Source of the DNA: Chloroflexota bacterium
GTDB lineage: Bacteria > Chloroflexota > Anaerolineae > UBA1429
DNA: 64,000 nucleotides
Direction: 5' to 3'
Assembly: GCA_019873625.1 (NCBI GenBank)
Contig: JAIOAW010000005.1
Coordinates: forward strand, 1-64,000
Positions 26,171-35,171 of the stretch are shown one piece after another. Position 1 is the stretch's first letter, and the number at the start of each line of letters is the position of its first letter. Both the position numbers and the translations under genes were made by a program. The notes under the pieces were generated by a model. It worked only from the letters and a program-made list of their open reading frames with translations, was not told the origin of the DNA and searched no databases.

Positions 26171-26200
26171 AAACCGGCCCCACCGAGGCAGGGCCGGCTT
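26171..26200 (-). terminator. Possible terminator of fusA
   Basis: On the minus strand AAGCCGGCCC pairs with GGGCCGGTTT around a ten-base loop, 23 bases past the fusA stop. Only a short T stretch follows. Confidence 0.5.
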
Positions 26201-26222
26201 GAGGGCGCGAAAACGCGGCGTT

Positions 26223-28295
26223 TTAGGCTACGTGCGAGATGATCTCCTTGGCTACCTGGTCGCTCGTGCGCTGGTAGTGCGAGAACTCCATCGTGAAACT
26301 CCCGCGCCCTTGGGTGAGGGAGCGCAGAGTGGTGGCATAGCCGAACATCCGCGCGAGCGGCACGAGCGCCAAAATGCTCTGCACGCCCGCCGTGCGCGGC
26401 TCGATGCCCGTAACGGTGGCGGCACGCCCGCTGAGATCGCCGATGATATCGCCCGTGTACTGTTGCGGGGCCACCACATCCACCTTCATCATCGGTTCCA
26501 AGAGCACCGGCCCTCCTTTGAGGACGGCCTCTTTGAGGGCCAGGCTCCCCGCCGTGAAAAAGGCCCGCTCGGAGGAATCCACCTCGTGGAATTTGCCATC
26601 CACGAGGGTGGCCTTGATATCCACGACGGGCATTTTGGCATAGGGGCCTTGGCGCATCGCCTCGCGGATGCCCTTTTCCACCGCGGGAATATACTCCTTG
26701 GGGATGGCGCCGCCGGTGATCTTGTTCTCAAAGACGAACCCAGCGCCCCCCTCCAATGGCTCGAACTCGACCACGACCACGGCGAACTGCCCACGACCGC
26801 CAGATTGCTTGACCAAACGCCCTTCGACGGTTACGGGGCGGGTGATCGTCTCGCAATAGGCGACCTTGGGCGGGCTGACGTGCGCCTCTACGCCGAACTC
26901 GCGGCGTAGGCGGTCCACCACCACGTCGAGGTGCAGTTCGCCCATTCCGGCCAAGATCGTCTCGCCCGTTTGTTCGTTCTGGCGCACGTTGAGGGTGGGG
27001 TCTTCGTCGGCCAGGCGTTGGAGCGCCGTGGCGAGCCGCTCCTCGGCCGCCTTGGATTGCGTCTTGAGCGAGATTTCGATGACGGGCGTGGGGAAGGTGA
27101 TCTCTTCCAATTCCACGGGCCGCGAGGGGTCGCACAGGGTCTGCCCTGTTTGCACGGCGCGCAGGCCAAGCACAGCGCCGATATCGCCGGTGCGCAGTTC
27201 CTCCACCTCTTCGCGGCGGTCGGCGTGCATCCGCACCAAGCGGCCGATGCGGGCCGTCTCGCCGGTGGAGGGGTTGAGCACGGTCATCCCCCGGGCGATG
27301 ACCCCTGAATAAACCCGCAAGAAGGCCAACTTGCCCACATAGGGGTCCGTGCTGATCTTGAACACCAGCGCCGCCAAAGGCTCCAACTCGCTCGGCTGGC
27401 AGAGGATCTCTGCATCGGTCAATGGGTCTCGACCGGAGATGGCCGGCAAATCGAGCGGCGAAGGGAGATAGGCCACGATAGCATCCAACAAGGGCTGGAT
27501 GCCAAGATTGCGCAGGGCCGCCCCGCACAACACGGGCACTGCCCGCGAGGCGCAGGTGGCCTGGCGCAGGGCCTGCATCAGCGTTGGGCGCGAAATCTCT
27601 TCGCCCTCTAGGTAGGCGAGGGCGATATCGTCATCCACATCGGCCAAGGCCTCGAGCATCTGCTCGCGGCGGCGCTCCACCTCTGGGCGCAGCGCTTGGG
27701 GGATTGGCTCGGTGCGCATCGCCCCTTCTGCGTCGAAATAGAGGGCGCGCATCGTGATGAGGTCTATCACGCCCTCGAACGATTCTTCGCGGCCGATGGG
27801 GCACTGCACCAAGATGGGGTGCGCACCCAGGCGCTTGCGCATCATCTCGAGGGTCTGGTCGAGGTCGGCGCCGGGGCGATCCATCTTGTTCACAAAGGCG
27901 ATGCGCGGCACGCCGTAACGGTCGGCTTGGCGCCACACCGTCTCCGATTGGGGTTCCACGCCGGCCACGCCGTCAAAGGCGACGACGCCGCCATCCAACA
28001 CGCGCAAAGCGCGCTGCACCTCGGAGGTAAAGTCAATGTGGCCAGGGGTATCGATGAGGTTTATCTGGTGCCCCTTCCACTCGCAGGTGATGGCCGCCGA
28101 TTGGATGGTGATGCCGCGTTCGCGCTCTTGGGGCATAAAATCCGTTACGGTATTCCCCTCATCCACGTTCCCCACGCGGTGGATGAGGCCGGTGTGCCAC
28201 AAAATGCGCTCGGTGGTCGTCGTTTTGCCCGCGTCAATATGCGCGATGATGCCGATATTCCTTAGGTTCTGCAAGCGATGATTCTGATGGGTCAT
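26223..28295 (-). CDS. fusA: Elongation factor G
   Basis: This 690-residue translational GTPase moves tRNAs and mRNA through the ribosome. The G motifs AHIDAGKT (residues 17-24), DTPGHIDF and NKMDRPGAD, the RGITIQSAA switch I and domains II-V (ending near RTSDQVAKEIISHVA) are complete. AGAGGT precedes the ATG. It stands alone rather than in a str operon with rpsL/rpsG/tuf, so a second copy elsewhere in the genome is possible. Confidence 0.96.
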   Translation of the reverse strand: MTHQNHRLQNLRNIGIIAHIDAGKTTTTERILWHTGLIHRVGNVDEGNTVTDFMPQERERGITIQSAAITCEWKGHQINLIDTPGHIDFTSEVQRALRVLDGGVVAFDGVAGVEPQSETVWRQADRYGVPRIAFVNKMDRPGADLDQTLEMMRKRLGAHPILVQCPIGREESFEGVIDLITMRALYFDAEGAMRTEPIPQALRPEVERRREQMLEALADVDDDIALAYLEGEEISRPTLMQALRQATCASRAVPVLCGAALRNLGIQPLLDAIVAYLPSPLDLPAISGRDPLTDAEILCQPSELEPLAALVFKISTDPYVGKLAFLRVYSGVIARGMTVLNPSTGETARIGRLVRMHADRREEVEELRTGDIGAVLGLRAVQTGQTLCDPSRPVELEEITFPTPVIEISLKTQSKAAEERLATALQRLADEDPTLNVRQNEQTGETILAGMGELHLDVVVDRLRREFGVEAHVSPPKVAYCETITRPVTVEGRLVKQSGGRGQFAVVVVEFEPLEGGAGFVFENKITGGAIPKEYIPAVEKGIREAMRQGPYAKMPVVDIKATLVDGKFHEVDSSERAFFTAGSLALKEAVLKGGPVLLEPMMKVDVVAPQQYTGDIIGDLSGRAATVTGIEPRTAGVQSILALVPLARMFGYATTLRSLTQGRGSFTMEFSHYQRTSDQVAKEIISHVA

Positions 28296-28626
28296 TTTCT
28301 ACCTCTGGGCGGGGCGCCCAACGCATTGGGCGCCTCAGGTTCGTTTTGGGCATAAGAAGGGGCGGCTGCATTCCGCACGGGCCGATGGCAGATGGCCCGC
28401 TGAAGCGCCACCCCGCTCCCGATGCACAAAAAGGTTCTTGCCGCGCTCGGCAAGCCAAAAATGCATTATACGGCAAAAGCGCGCCCAATCAAAATGGGCG
28501 ACCTATGAGCAATCTCGAACCCGCGAGGCTTCCTCGTGGGCCATCGGCTGCACAAAACTGCCCCTCTCCCACGCTTCTGGTGGGAGAGGGGCGGGGGTGA
28601 GGGCGCGTGCCTCGCGCCCTCACCCT
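28296..28626. other. fusA leader, promoter and a repeat-family hairpin
   Basis: The gap holds the fusA promoter (28465-28492), an approximately 160-nt leader with no motif I recognise, and at about 28559-28604 a CCCCTCTCCCAC/GTGGGAGAGGGG hairpin of the same family as the repeats at 7-262 and 6183-6424. The hairpin lies between fusA and the divergent-side end of the Ldh2 gene. Confidence 0.6.
28465..28492 (-). promoter_or_regulatory. Promoter of fusA
   Basis: On the minus strand TTGATT and a perfect TATAAT are separated by 16 bases. Confidence 0.75.
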
Positions 28627-29676
28627 CTACGCCAAGGCCGGTGGCAAAGGCACACCGAGGCGCGAGGCTACTTCGCGTAGGTTGCGCACCGTCCCCTCGG
28701 GGAGGGGGATGCCCTGCGCTTGCCGTTCAGCGAGGACGCGCCGCTCCGGCTCGCCCGGCACGAGAATCTCCTCTACTCCTTCCGCCTTGGGCAGGGCCTT
28801 GATGCCCTCGATGAGGCGATCTATATGCTCGCGGTAGGCTTCCACATCGCCAAAGGCGGCGATGTTCACGGCGGCGACGACGCTGTTCTGCGTGCCGGGG
28901 CGCACGGTGCCCGTGTGGAGGAGGATGGGTTCTAGGAGGGGGTTGCCGGCAAAGAGGCTGGTGAGGCATTCGAACATCAGGGCCAGGCCGTAGCCCTTGT
29001 AGCCCCCCGCCGGCAGAAGGATGCGCGCCTGGCGCGGATCGGTGGTGGGGTTGCCATCCTGGTCGAGCGCCCAACCCGCGGGGATGGGGATGCCCTTATC
29101 TATGGCCAGTTGGATCTTGCCGAAAGCAGCCACGCTGGTGGCCATATCGAGCACCAAGGCGCCGTGTTGTTTGGCCGGCACGGCGATGGCGATGGGGCTG
29201 TTATGCACACCGGCGGCCTTGGCGCCCGTGGGGGCCATATTCGGCGGGTTGCAGACGATGGCCAAACCGGCCATCCCTTCCTCGGCGGCCATCAGGGCAT
29301 AATAGCCCATCGCGCCCTGGTGGGTGGTGTTGCGGATGACGGCCCACCCCACGCCCACTTGCGCCGCCTTGGCGATGGCGCAGCGCATCGCTAGGGTGGT
29401 TACGACGGGGCCAAAGGCGTGGTCTGCTTCGATGAGCAGGACGGCCGGCGTCTCGCGCTCGATGCGGATGTGGGCGTGGGGGTTCATCCCGCCGCGTTCC
29501 ACGCTCGCCACATATTGGGGGATGCGCAAGACGCCGTGCGAATCAATGCCGCGCAGGTTGGCCCACACGAGCACGTGGGCCTCCGTGGCGGCGTCCTCCG
29601 GCGAAAGGCCGACCTTTTCAAAGATGGCCGCGGCAAAGGCCTCGAGTTCCTGAGCGGCAACGCGCGTTTCTGGCAT
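28627..29676 (-). CDS. Ldh2/malate dehydrogenase-like NAD(P)-dependent oxidoreductase
   Basis: This 349-residue enzyme belongs to the Ldh2/YlbC/ureidoglycolate dehydrogenase family, which reduces 2-oxo acids with a fold unlike classical lactate dehydrogenase. The RGIDSHGVLRIPQYV segment near residue 45, the SNTTHQGAMGYY-like RNTTHQGAMGYYAL active-site stretch and GGYKGYGLALMFE are diagnostic. ATG 29676 follows GAGG by five bases. The physiological substrate (malate, lactate or a sugar acid) is not evident. Confidence 0.9.
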   Translation of the reverse strand: MPETRVAAQELEAFAAAIFEKVGLSPEDAATEAHVLVWANLRGIDSHGVLRIPQYVASVERGGMNPHAHIRIERETPAVLLIEADHAFGPVVTTLAMRCAIAKAAQVGVGWAVIRNTTHQGAMGYYALMAAEEGMAGLAIVCNPPNMAPTGAKAAGVHNSPIAIAVPAKQHGALVLDMATSVAAFGKIQLAIDKGIPIPAGWALDQDGNPTTDPRQARILLPAGGYKGYGLALMFECLTSLFAGNPLLEPILLHTGTVRPGTQNSVVAAVNIAAFGDVEAYREHIDRLIEGIKALPKAEGVEEILVPGEPERRVLAERQAQGIPLPEGTVRNLREVASRLGVPLPPALA

Positions 29677-29749
29677 AATCACCTCGCAGGGGCAAATTCG
29701 CGCCCAGCATACGTGGAGCGAGCTGAGGTGTCAACCTACGAGTGCCCGA

Positions 29750-30196
29750 TCAACTCGGCAAAAGATCGCCCCAACGATCATCGCCTAGATAGTGGACGAA
29801 AGGCAGGCCGTTGAGCCTACGCGCGAGCCGTTCATCCGCCGTGATGAACACGGCCCCGAGAGTTTCGGCTACCGCTGCAAAAATGGCATCGTAAACCGTT
29901 ACATCGCTTTCGCGGGCGATGGCTACGGCTCTCTGCACCGCGCCCGCAGTCGGCGCGACCCATTCCCAACCCATATCGAAAAGGCTTTGCAAGGCCTCTT
30001 GAACCTGAGGCGTCGCCAAATCATTCTTGTAGCGAAGCACGTTCGCCACCTCATAGGCCAAGAACGTGGGTAACGATAGATCAATCTGCCCCTCGACGTA
30101 AGCAGTTCGCAGGGCTAAGGCGTTTTGGGCCAGAACCTCGCCCTGTCGGAACCACTTGAGGACTACGGAAGTATCGAGGACGACGCGGGGGGTCAT
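29750..30196 (-). CDS. vapC: PIN-domain toxin (VapC family)
   Basis: This 148-residue PIN-domain protein begins RVVLDTSVVLKWF with the first catalytic Asp, has an acidic EVANVLR segment near residue 48, and the second acidic cluster VTVYDAIFAAVAE and FITADERLARRL. It should be an Mg2+-dependent RNase toxin. Its start overlaps the antitoxin stop by four bases (ATGA), the usual vapBC arrangement. Confidence 0.9.
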   Translation of the reverse strand: MTPRVVLDTSVVLKWFRQGEVLAQNALALRTAYVEGQIDLSLPTFLAYEVANVLRYKNDLATPQVQEALQSLFDMGWEWVAPTAGAVQRAVAIARESDVTVYDAIFAAVAETLGAVFITADERLARRLNGLPFVHYLGDDRWGDLLPS

Positions 30197-30459
30197 CTTC
30201 GCGCCTCACGCCAGGCTCGAAGGTCTTCCGCGCTATCTTCGCCGCTGCCGGGCGCCATTTGGGATAGACCGTCTTGCACGGCAAGGGCTTGTCGCACGCG
30301 CGGGTCCGCGCCAGGGTATCGGTACCCTTGGCGAACTTCCAGATACAGGCGTAACGCTTCGCGAATGAGTTCGCTGCGCGTCCGGTGTTCTTGCCGCGCA
30401 AGGCGGTCAATTTCCGCCAAGAATTCCTTGGGTAACGAGAACATCACCTTTGTGGCCAT
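30193..30459 (-). CDS. vapB: Ribbon-helix-helix antitoxin (VapB/CopG type)
   Basis: This 88-residue protein has a ribbon-helix-helix DNA-binding N-terminus (KVMFSLPKEFLAEIDRLARQEHRTRSELIREALRLYLE) and a polar C-terminal part that would wrap the toxin. ATG 30459 follows GGAGG. It should neutralise the PIN toxin encoded next and repress the operon; a pair of direct repeats upstream may be its operator. Confidence 0.88.
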   Translation of the reverse strand: MATKVMFSLPKEFLAEIDRLARQEHRTRSELIREALRLYLEVRQGYRYPGADPRVRQALAVQDGLSQMAPGSGEDSAEDLRAWREARR

Positions 30460-30503
30460 CGTTTCCTCCGCGCGCGATAGGTAGGGAACAGCCTGTAATA
30501 TTC

Positions 30504-30522
30504 TATCCAAAGTATATCCAAA
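30504..30522. promoter_or_regulatory. Candidate VapB operator: two direct repeats
   Basis: TATCCAAA occurs at 30504-30511 and again at 30515-30522, an 11-bp period that puts both on one face of the helix, about 45 bases upstream of the antitoxin ATG. On the minus strand the area also reads TATACT and TAGAAT, possible -10 boxes. Binding is inferred. Confidence 0.45.
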
Positions 30523-30599
30523 AGATAGTTTCTTTCAAGGCGCTATGGGCTGAATGGGGCGCCTTCTATGAGGTTGAAACGCATTCCCTGCGAGGATTC

Positions 30600-30627
30600 T
30601 TGACGGCGATGGTTTACCCGCTATAAT
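30600..30627 (+). promoter_or_regulatory. Promoter of the DUF362-polyferredoxin operon
   Basis: TTGACG and a perfect TATAAT are separated by 16 bases, about 45 bases upstream of the ATG. Confidence 0.78.
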
Positions 30628-30671
30628 TTCTATAGTGATCCACTCGATTATTATTCAAAAGGACCGAGAAA

Positions 30672-31724
30672 ATGAAGTTCATTGATCGTCGCCGATTTTT
30701 GGCCGCGGCCGCCTTCTGGGGCCTAGGCGCGGTGCTGGCTAGTTGCGCGCCCAAAAAGGAGGCCCAGCCCGCCGAGCCGGCCAGCCCAACCGTTGAGCCG
30801 ATCTTTACCGCAACGCCGGCGGCAGAGCCTGCCCCCTCGCCCACGCCGGGGGCCGCTACCCCCCAGGTGAGCGCTACGGCAGCGCCCACCCCCGCAGCGC
30901 CACCCCCTTCTGGGGGCGAGGCCTATCTCGCCGTGGTGCGCGGGGCAGACCCCGAAGAGATCACCCGTCGGGCTATCGCCGCCCTGGGCGGGATGGAGCG
31001 CTTTGTAAAAAAGGGTTACGAGGTCATCATCAAGCCGAACATCTGCAACGCGAACCATGGCCCCGAATACGCCTCGACGACGAACCCCACCGTGGTGGCT
31101 ACGCTCGTTCGGCTAGCGCTCGCAGCAGGGGCCAAGAGCGTGCGCGTGATGGACTATCCCTTCTCCGGGAGCGCCCAAGAGGCCTATGTGCGCTCGGGCA
31201 TCGAGGAGGCCGTCAAGGCGGCGGGCGGCAAGATGGAGCTGATGGCCAGCGCCCTCTTTGAGGAGAGGGATATTCCCGAGGGGCGAGATATCAAAAAGTG
31301 GCGCTTTTACCGCCCCGTTCTGGAGGCCGACCTCGTCATCAACGTGCCCATCGCCAAACACCACAGCCTGGCGCGGCTGACCCTCGCCGGCAAGAACCTG
31401 ATGGGCGTCATCGAGAACCGGCCGGGTATTCACCGCAATTTGGGCCAGCGCATTGCCGATTTGGCTTCGCTCGTGCGCCCACAGCTCACCGTGGTGGATG
31501 CCGTGCGCATCCTTATGGATAATGGGCCGACGGGCGGGAACCTGGCGGATGTCAAACAGGCCAACACGGTCATCGCCAGCCACGATTGGGTGGCCGCCGA
31601 TGCCTATGCCACGAGCCTGTTCGGCCTCACGCCGGATGATATCTCGTACATTGTGGCCGGGGATGCGATGGGCCTGGGCACCAAGGACCTAAAGAGCATC
31701 CGCATCGAAGAACTCTCCCTCTAG
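30672..31724 (+). CDS. DUF362 domain lipoprotein/Tat substrate
   Basis: This 350-residue exported protein has a Tat-type N-terminus (DRRRFLAAAAFWGLG) that ends in a lipobox-like LASC at Cys25, then a Pro/Ala/Thr linker to about residue 80. The DUF362 domain follows: KPNICNANHGPEYASTTNP, VRVMDYPFSGSAQEAY, and NVPIAKHHSLARLTLAGKNLMGVIENRPGIHRN. DUF362 proteins are linked to Fe-S or metal chemistry but have no proven reaction. The polyferredoxin gene starts eight bases downstream. Confidence 0.85.
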   Translation: MKFIDRRRFLAAAAFWGLGAVLASCAPKKEAQPAEPASPTVEPIFTATPAAEPAPSPTPGAATPQVSATAAPTPAAPPPSGGEAYLAVVRGADPEEITRRAIAALGGMERFVKKGYEVIIKPNICNANHGPEYASTTNPTVVATLVRLALAAGAKSVRVMDYPFSGSAQEAYVRSGIEEAVKAAGGKMELMASALFEERDIPEGRDIKKWRFYRPVLEADLVINVPIAKHHSLARLTLAGKNLMGVIENRPGIHRNLGQRIADLASLVRPQLTVVDAVRILMDNGPTGGNLADVKQANTVIASHDWVAADAYATSLFGLTPDDISYIVAGDAMGLGTKDLKSIRIEELSL

Positions 31725-31732
31725 GGGGCGGC

Positions 31733-33244
31733 ATGGGCTACACCTTCTGGCGGCGCGTGCGGCGCGCCGTGCAGGCTTTGGCCTTCGTTGCGGCGCTAGG
31801 CCTGGCAGTTTTGACCACGCGCTATGCCTACCGCGGCCTGGGGGCCGATACGCTTGTGCATTTAAGCCCCCTCGCCGGCCTGGCCACGATGCTCGCGGCC
31901 AGGCGCTGGCTGGGGCGTTTTCTTCTCGGCTTGGGCCTCTTGGCCTTGACCTTGCTCGCCGGGCGCTTTTGGTGCGGCTGGCTCTGCCCCGTGGGTACGT
32001 TGCTCGATTGGGTCGGCCCACGGCGCTCTCGGCGGGCGCCTAAAAACCAGGTGCCCTGGCGCCGCGGTAAATATGGCCTCCTCTTTGTCATCCTTTTTGC
32101 GGCCCTTTGGGGCAACCTTACGCTCCTCGTGCTCGACCCGATGACGCTTTTCATCCGCACGGTGGGGATGGTCGTCCTCCCCGCCCTGAACTGGCTCCTC
32201 GTGCAGGCCGAGGGGGTGCTCTACCGCGTTCCTTGGCTGGTGGATGCCACCGCCAAGGCGGACGCCGCCCTCCAAGGGACGCTTTTGAGTTACAAACAGC
32301 CCTATTACGCGGGTGCGGTGGCGCTCGGGGCGGCGTTTGCGGGGATTTTGCTCCTCAACCTGTGGGCACCTCGCGCTTGGTGCCGCTATTTTTGCCCCTT
32401 GGGCGGGCTGTATGCGCTCGTTTCGAAGGTGGCCTGGCTCAAGCGGAAGGTGTCTCCGGCCTGTGTGGCGTGCGGGGCGTGTGAGCGCATTTGCCCGATG
32501 GGCGCGGTGGACCGCGACCGGGCCTATGAGAGCGATAGCGCCGAGTGCACCCTGTGTTTGGATTGCGCGCCGGCTTGCCCCAAGGGAGCCATCTCCTTTG
32601 CGGGGGAGGGGCGCCCCAGTTTCGGGTGGCCCTACGACCCCTCGCGCCGGCAGGCGCTGGGGGCGTTCGCCGCGAGCATCGCGGGTGTAACCCTCGTCAA
32701 GATTGCGGCGCGCAAGCCTCATCCCTATCCCTATCGGTTGCGCCCGCCTGGCGTGGAGGAAGACGCGCTCCTGGCGCAGTGCGTGCGCTGTGGGGCCTGC
32801 CTAAGGGCCTGCCCCAGCCACGGCCTTCAGCCGGCCTGGGCGGAGGCGGGCCTGGAAGGGGTGTGGACGCCCATCCTCGTGCCGCGCCTGGGGCCGTGCG
32901 AATATTCCTGCAATACGTGTGGGCAGGTTTGTCCCACGGGGGCCATCCCCCCCTTGGCGCTTGAGGAAAAGCGCCTCACGCCCATCGGCAAGGCGTATGT
33001 TGACCCGGCCTTGTGCATCGCCTGGACGGGCAGGGGGCCGTGCATCGTCTGCGAAGAGATGTGCCCCTTGCCAGAGAAGGCCATCGCGCTCGTGGAGGTT
33101 CAGGCCGGGCCCCCTGAGGCGCCCCGGACGGTGCAGGCGCCCGTGGTACGGCACGAACGCTGCATCGGCTGTGGGTTGTGCGAGTTCAAGTGCCCCGTGC
33201 AGGGGGAGGCGGCCATCCGCGTGCGGCTTGACCCGATGGGCTGA
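31733..33244 (+). CDS. NapH-NapG-like fused membrane polyferredoxin
   Basis: This 503-residue protein combines an N-terminal NapH/MauN-like part with several membrane helices, the two CxxxCP motifs (GRFWCGWLCP and WCRYFCP) and two ferredoxin motifs (CVACGACERICP, CTLCLDCAPACP) with a C-terminal NapG/MauM-like part. The latter starts with a Tat-like SRRQALGAFAAS and carries CVRCGACLRACP, CEYSCNTCGQVCP, CIVCEEMCP and CIGCGLCEFKCP. It should pass electrons across the membrane to exported [4Fe-4S] clusters. No periplasmic nitrate reductase or amine dehydrogenase is near; the partner here is the DUF362 protein. Confidence 0.88.
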   Translation: MGYTFWRRVRRAVQALAFVAALGLAVLTTRYAYRGLGADTLVHLSPLAGLATMLAARRWLGRFLLGLGLLALTLLAGRFWCGWLCPVGTLLDWVGPRRSRRAPKNQVPWRRGKYGLLFVILFAALWGNLTLLVLDPMTLFIRTVGMVVLPALNWLLVQAEGVLYRVPWLVDATAKADAALQGTLLSYKQPYYAGAVALGAAFAGILLLNLWAPRAWCRYFCPLGGLYALVSKVAWLKRKVSPACVACGACERICPMGAVDRDRAYESDSAECTLCLDCAPACPKGAISFAGEGRPSFGWPYDPSRRQALGAFAASIAGVTLVKIAARKPHPYPYRLRPPGVEEDALLAQCVRCGACLRACPSHGLQPAWAEAGLEGVWTPILVPRLGPCEYSCNTCGQVCPTGAIPPLALEEKRLTPIGKAYVDPALCIAWTGRGPCIVCEEMCPLPEKAIALVEVQAGPPEAPRTVQAPVVRHERCIGCGLCEFKCPVQGEAAIRVRLDPMG

Positions 33245-33245
33245 T

Positions 33246-33273
33246 TTGACAACCGGGCCAGTTTGGCTATGGT
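33246..33273 (+). promoter_or_regulatory. Promoter of the trp operon
   Basis: A perfect TTGACA at 33246-33251 and TATGGT at 33268-33273 are 16 bases apart, directly after the polyferredoxin stop codon. Confidence 0.7.
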
Positions 33274-33280
33274 ATACGCA

Positions 33281-33663
33281 ACAAGCGAAATGCTAAAGGC
33301 TGCGACCAGGAAGAGTAGGCTGCGTGATGCGGCTACAGAGAATCGGGGGAAGGTGAAAGCCCGATGCCGGCAGCGCAGTTGAATGGGCCTGCGAGCCGTG
33401 CCACGAAAGCCCCTTGGGGCAAGTAGGCCGCACCGGAGACGCACCGTTATCAGAGCGCGAGATATCGGGCTGGCATCCATGAGGTGATGGCACGGCCCCG
33501 TATCTGCCGAGATAGGTGGCTGCGTTCGTAAGACCCTTCTCGCGGGTCTTTTTTGTTACCTGGCGAATCACCACCTAAAGTGGGTGGCACCGCGTGGGCA
33601 TCAACCCCTCGCCCCACTCTCCGCCGAATAGAATGCGGCGGAGGGGGCGAGGGGTTTCTTTTT
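33281..33663 (+). promoter_or_regulatory. T-box riboswitch (tRNA-Trp) of the trp operon
   Basis: The leader has the T-box hallmarks in order: AGGAAGAGTAG at the base of stem I, the CAGAGAATCGG and GGTGAAAGCC distal-loop motifs, a candidate specifier TGG at 33384-33386 preceded by GAA, a CCGTTATC motif, a stem III hairpin with a T-run (33531-33554), and the T-box GGGTGGCACCGCG (33582-33594). An intrinsic terminator closes it (33603-33663: AACCCCTCGCCCC and complement, then T-run). Uncharged tRNA-Trp should favour the antiterminator and turn on trpE-A. Confidence 0.92.
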
Positions 33664-33683
33664 GGGATTTTGAGGAGGCCGAA

Positions 33684-35168
33684 ATGAAAGACATACCGCT
33701 TCAGACCCGAGTGCGAGAGGTGTACCCCGTCGTGCGCGAACTGCCTGCCGATATCGAGACGCCGATATCCGCCTATCTGAAGGTGCGAGGGCTGGGGCCT
33801 TCGTTCCTTTTAGAGAGTGTGGAGGGCGGCGAGCACATCGCCCGTTACTCGATGATCGGCATCCACCCCAGGGCCATCGTGCGGGCCTGGCGAGACCGCA
33901 TTACGCTCGAAGAAGAGGGCCATTGGCGCGAGTTCAGCACGTCTGAGCAGGACGTGCTCGATGTGCTCCGCGCCTATTTGCCCAGGTATCCCGCTTCGCC
34001 CCCGGAAGGCCTGCCGCGTTTTGCGGGGGGCGCCGCCGGTTATATGGGGTATGACCTCGTGCGTTCCTTCGAGCGCTTGCCCGAACGCGCGCCAGATACC
34101 CTCCAACTCCCCGAGGCCGTCTTTCTCCTGTGCGACCGGCTCATCGTCTATGACCATGTGAAGCACCGCCTGCTCCTCATCGCCCACCGCGAGGTGGAGC
34201 CTGGGGGGAGGGCCTCGCAGCGCGAGGCCGAGGCCGCGTTGGATGAACTCGCGGCGCGCCTGCGGCGCCCCCTGCCGGAGGCGCCCCTGCCGCTGGGGAA
34301 CCCCTCTGCGACCAGCGAACCGCTGCACTCGGCCTTCAGCCGGCCCGCCTTCGAAAAGGCCGTGCTCCGCGCCAAGGAATACATCGCCGTGGGGGATATC
34401 TTTCAAGTCGTCCTCTCGCGGCGCAGCCAACGGCGCACCCCCGCCCGGCCCTTTGACATCTACCGCGCCCTGCGGCGCATCAACCCCTCGCCCTATATGT
34501 TCTACTTCGAATTGCCCGACGGGTTGCGCCTCATCGGCTCCTCGCCGGAGGTGCTTGTCCGCCTCGACCGAGGCTTGGTCGAAAGTCGCCCCCTGGCCGG
34601 CACGCGCCCGCGCGGGGCCACGGCGGAGGAGGATCGTCGCCTGGAGGCCGAACTCTTGGCTGACCCCAAGGAGCGCGCCGAACACGTGATGCTGGTGGAT
34701 TTGGCGCGCAACGATTTGGGGCGGGTGTGCCGCGCGGGCACCGTCTCCACGCCCGTGTTGATGGAGGTGGAGCGTTATTCGCACGTGATGCACATCGTCT
34801 CCGACGTGCGGGGAGAACTGGCCCCCTCGAAAGATGCCTTTGACGTGCTCAGGGCTTGCTTTCCAGCGGGCACCGTGTCGGGCGCGCCCAAGGTGCGGGC
34901 TATGGAGATCATCGAGGAGTTGGAGCCAGAGCGGCGCGGCCCCTACGCCGGCGCAGTGGGCTATTTCGATTTCTCGGGGAATATGGATACCTGCATCGCC
35001 ATTCGCACCATCGTGATGAAGGGCGATGTGGCCTACCTTCAGGCGGGGGCCGGCATCGTGGCCGATTCGGACCCCGAGCGCGAGTTCGAAGAGACGGAAA
35101 ACAAGTTACGTGCCCTTTCGCAGGCCCTGCTCCTGGCGGAAGAGGCCCAACAAGGCAAGGAGGAATAG
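33684..35168 (+). CDS. trpE: Anthranilate synthase component I
   Basis: This 494-residue chorismate-utilising enzyme makes anthranilate from chorismate with ammonia from TrpG. The C-terminal catalytic domain carries GSSPEVLVR, TRPRGATAEED, the ELLADPKERAEHVMLVDLARNDLG block, and the FPAGTVSGAPKVRAMEII motif. The N-terminal part has ETPISAYLKV and a FLLESVEGG-type tryptophan-feedback segment. ATG 33684 follows GAGGAGG. First gene of the trp operon, downstream of the T-box. Confidence 0.97.
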   Translation: MKDIPLQTRVREVYPVVRELPADIETPISAYLKVRGLGPSFLLESVEGGEHIARYSMIGIHPRAIVRAWRDRITLEEEGHWREFSTSEQDVLDVLRAYLPRYPASPPEGLPRFAGGAAGYMGYDLVRSFERLPERAPDTLQLPEAVFLLCDRLIVYDHVKHRLLLIAHREVEPGGRASQREAEAALDELAARLRRPLPEAPLPLGNPSATSEPLHSAFSRPAFEKAVLRAKEYIAVGDIFQVVLSRRSQRRTPARPFDIYRALRRINPSPYMFYFELPDGLRLIGSSPEVLVRLDRGLVESRPLAGTRPRGATAEEDRRLEAELLADPKERAEHVMLVDLARNDLGRVCRAGTVSTPVLMEVERYSHVMHIVSDVRGELAPSKDAFDVLRACFPAGTVSGAPKVRAMEIIEELEPERRGPYAGAVGYFDFSGNMDTCIAIRTIVMKGDVAYLQAGAGIVADSDPEREFEETENKLRALSQALLLAEEAQQGKEE

Positions 35169-35171
35169 GCG

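Noticed and set aside
33603-33656. Member of the dispersed CCCTCTCC repeat family
   Set aside because: Although GC-rich and palindromic, its arms (AACCCCTCGCCCC) differ and it is in the right place to be the T-box terminator.
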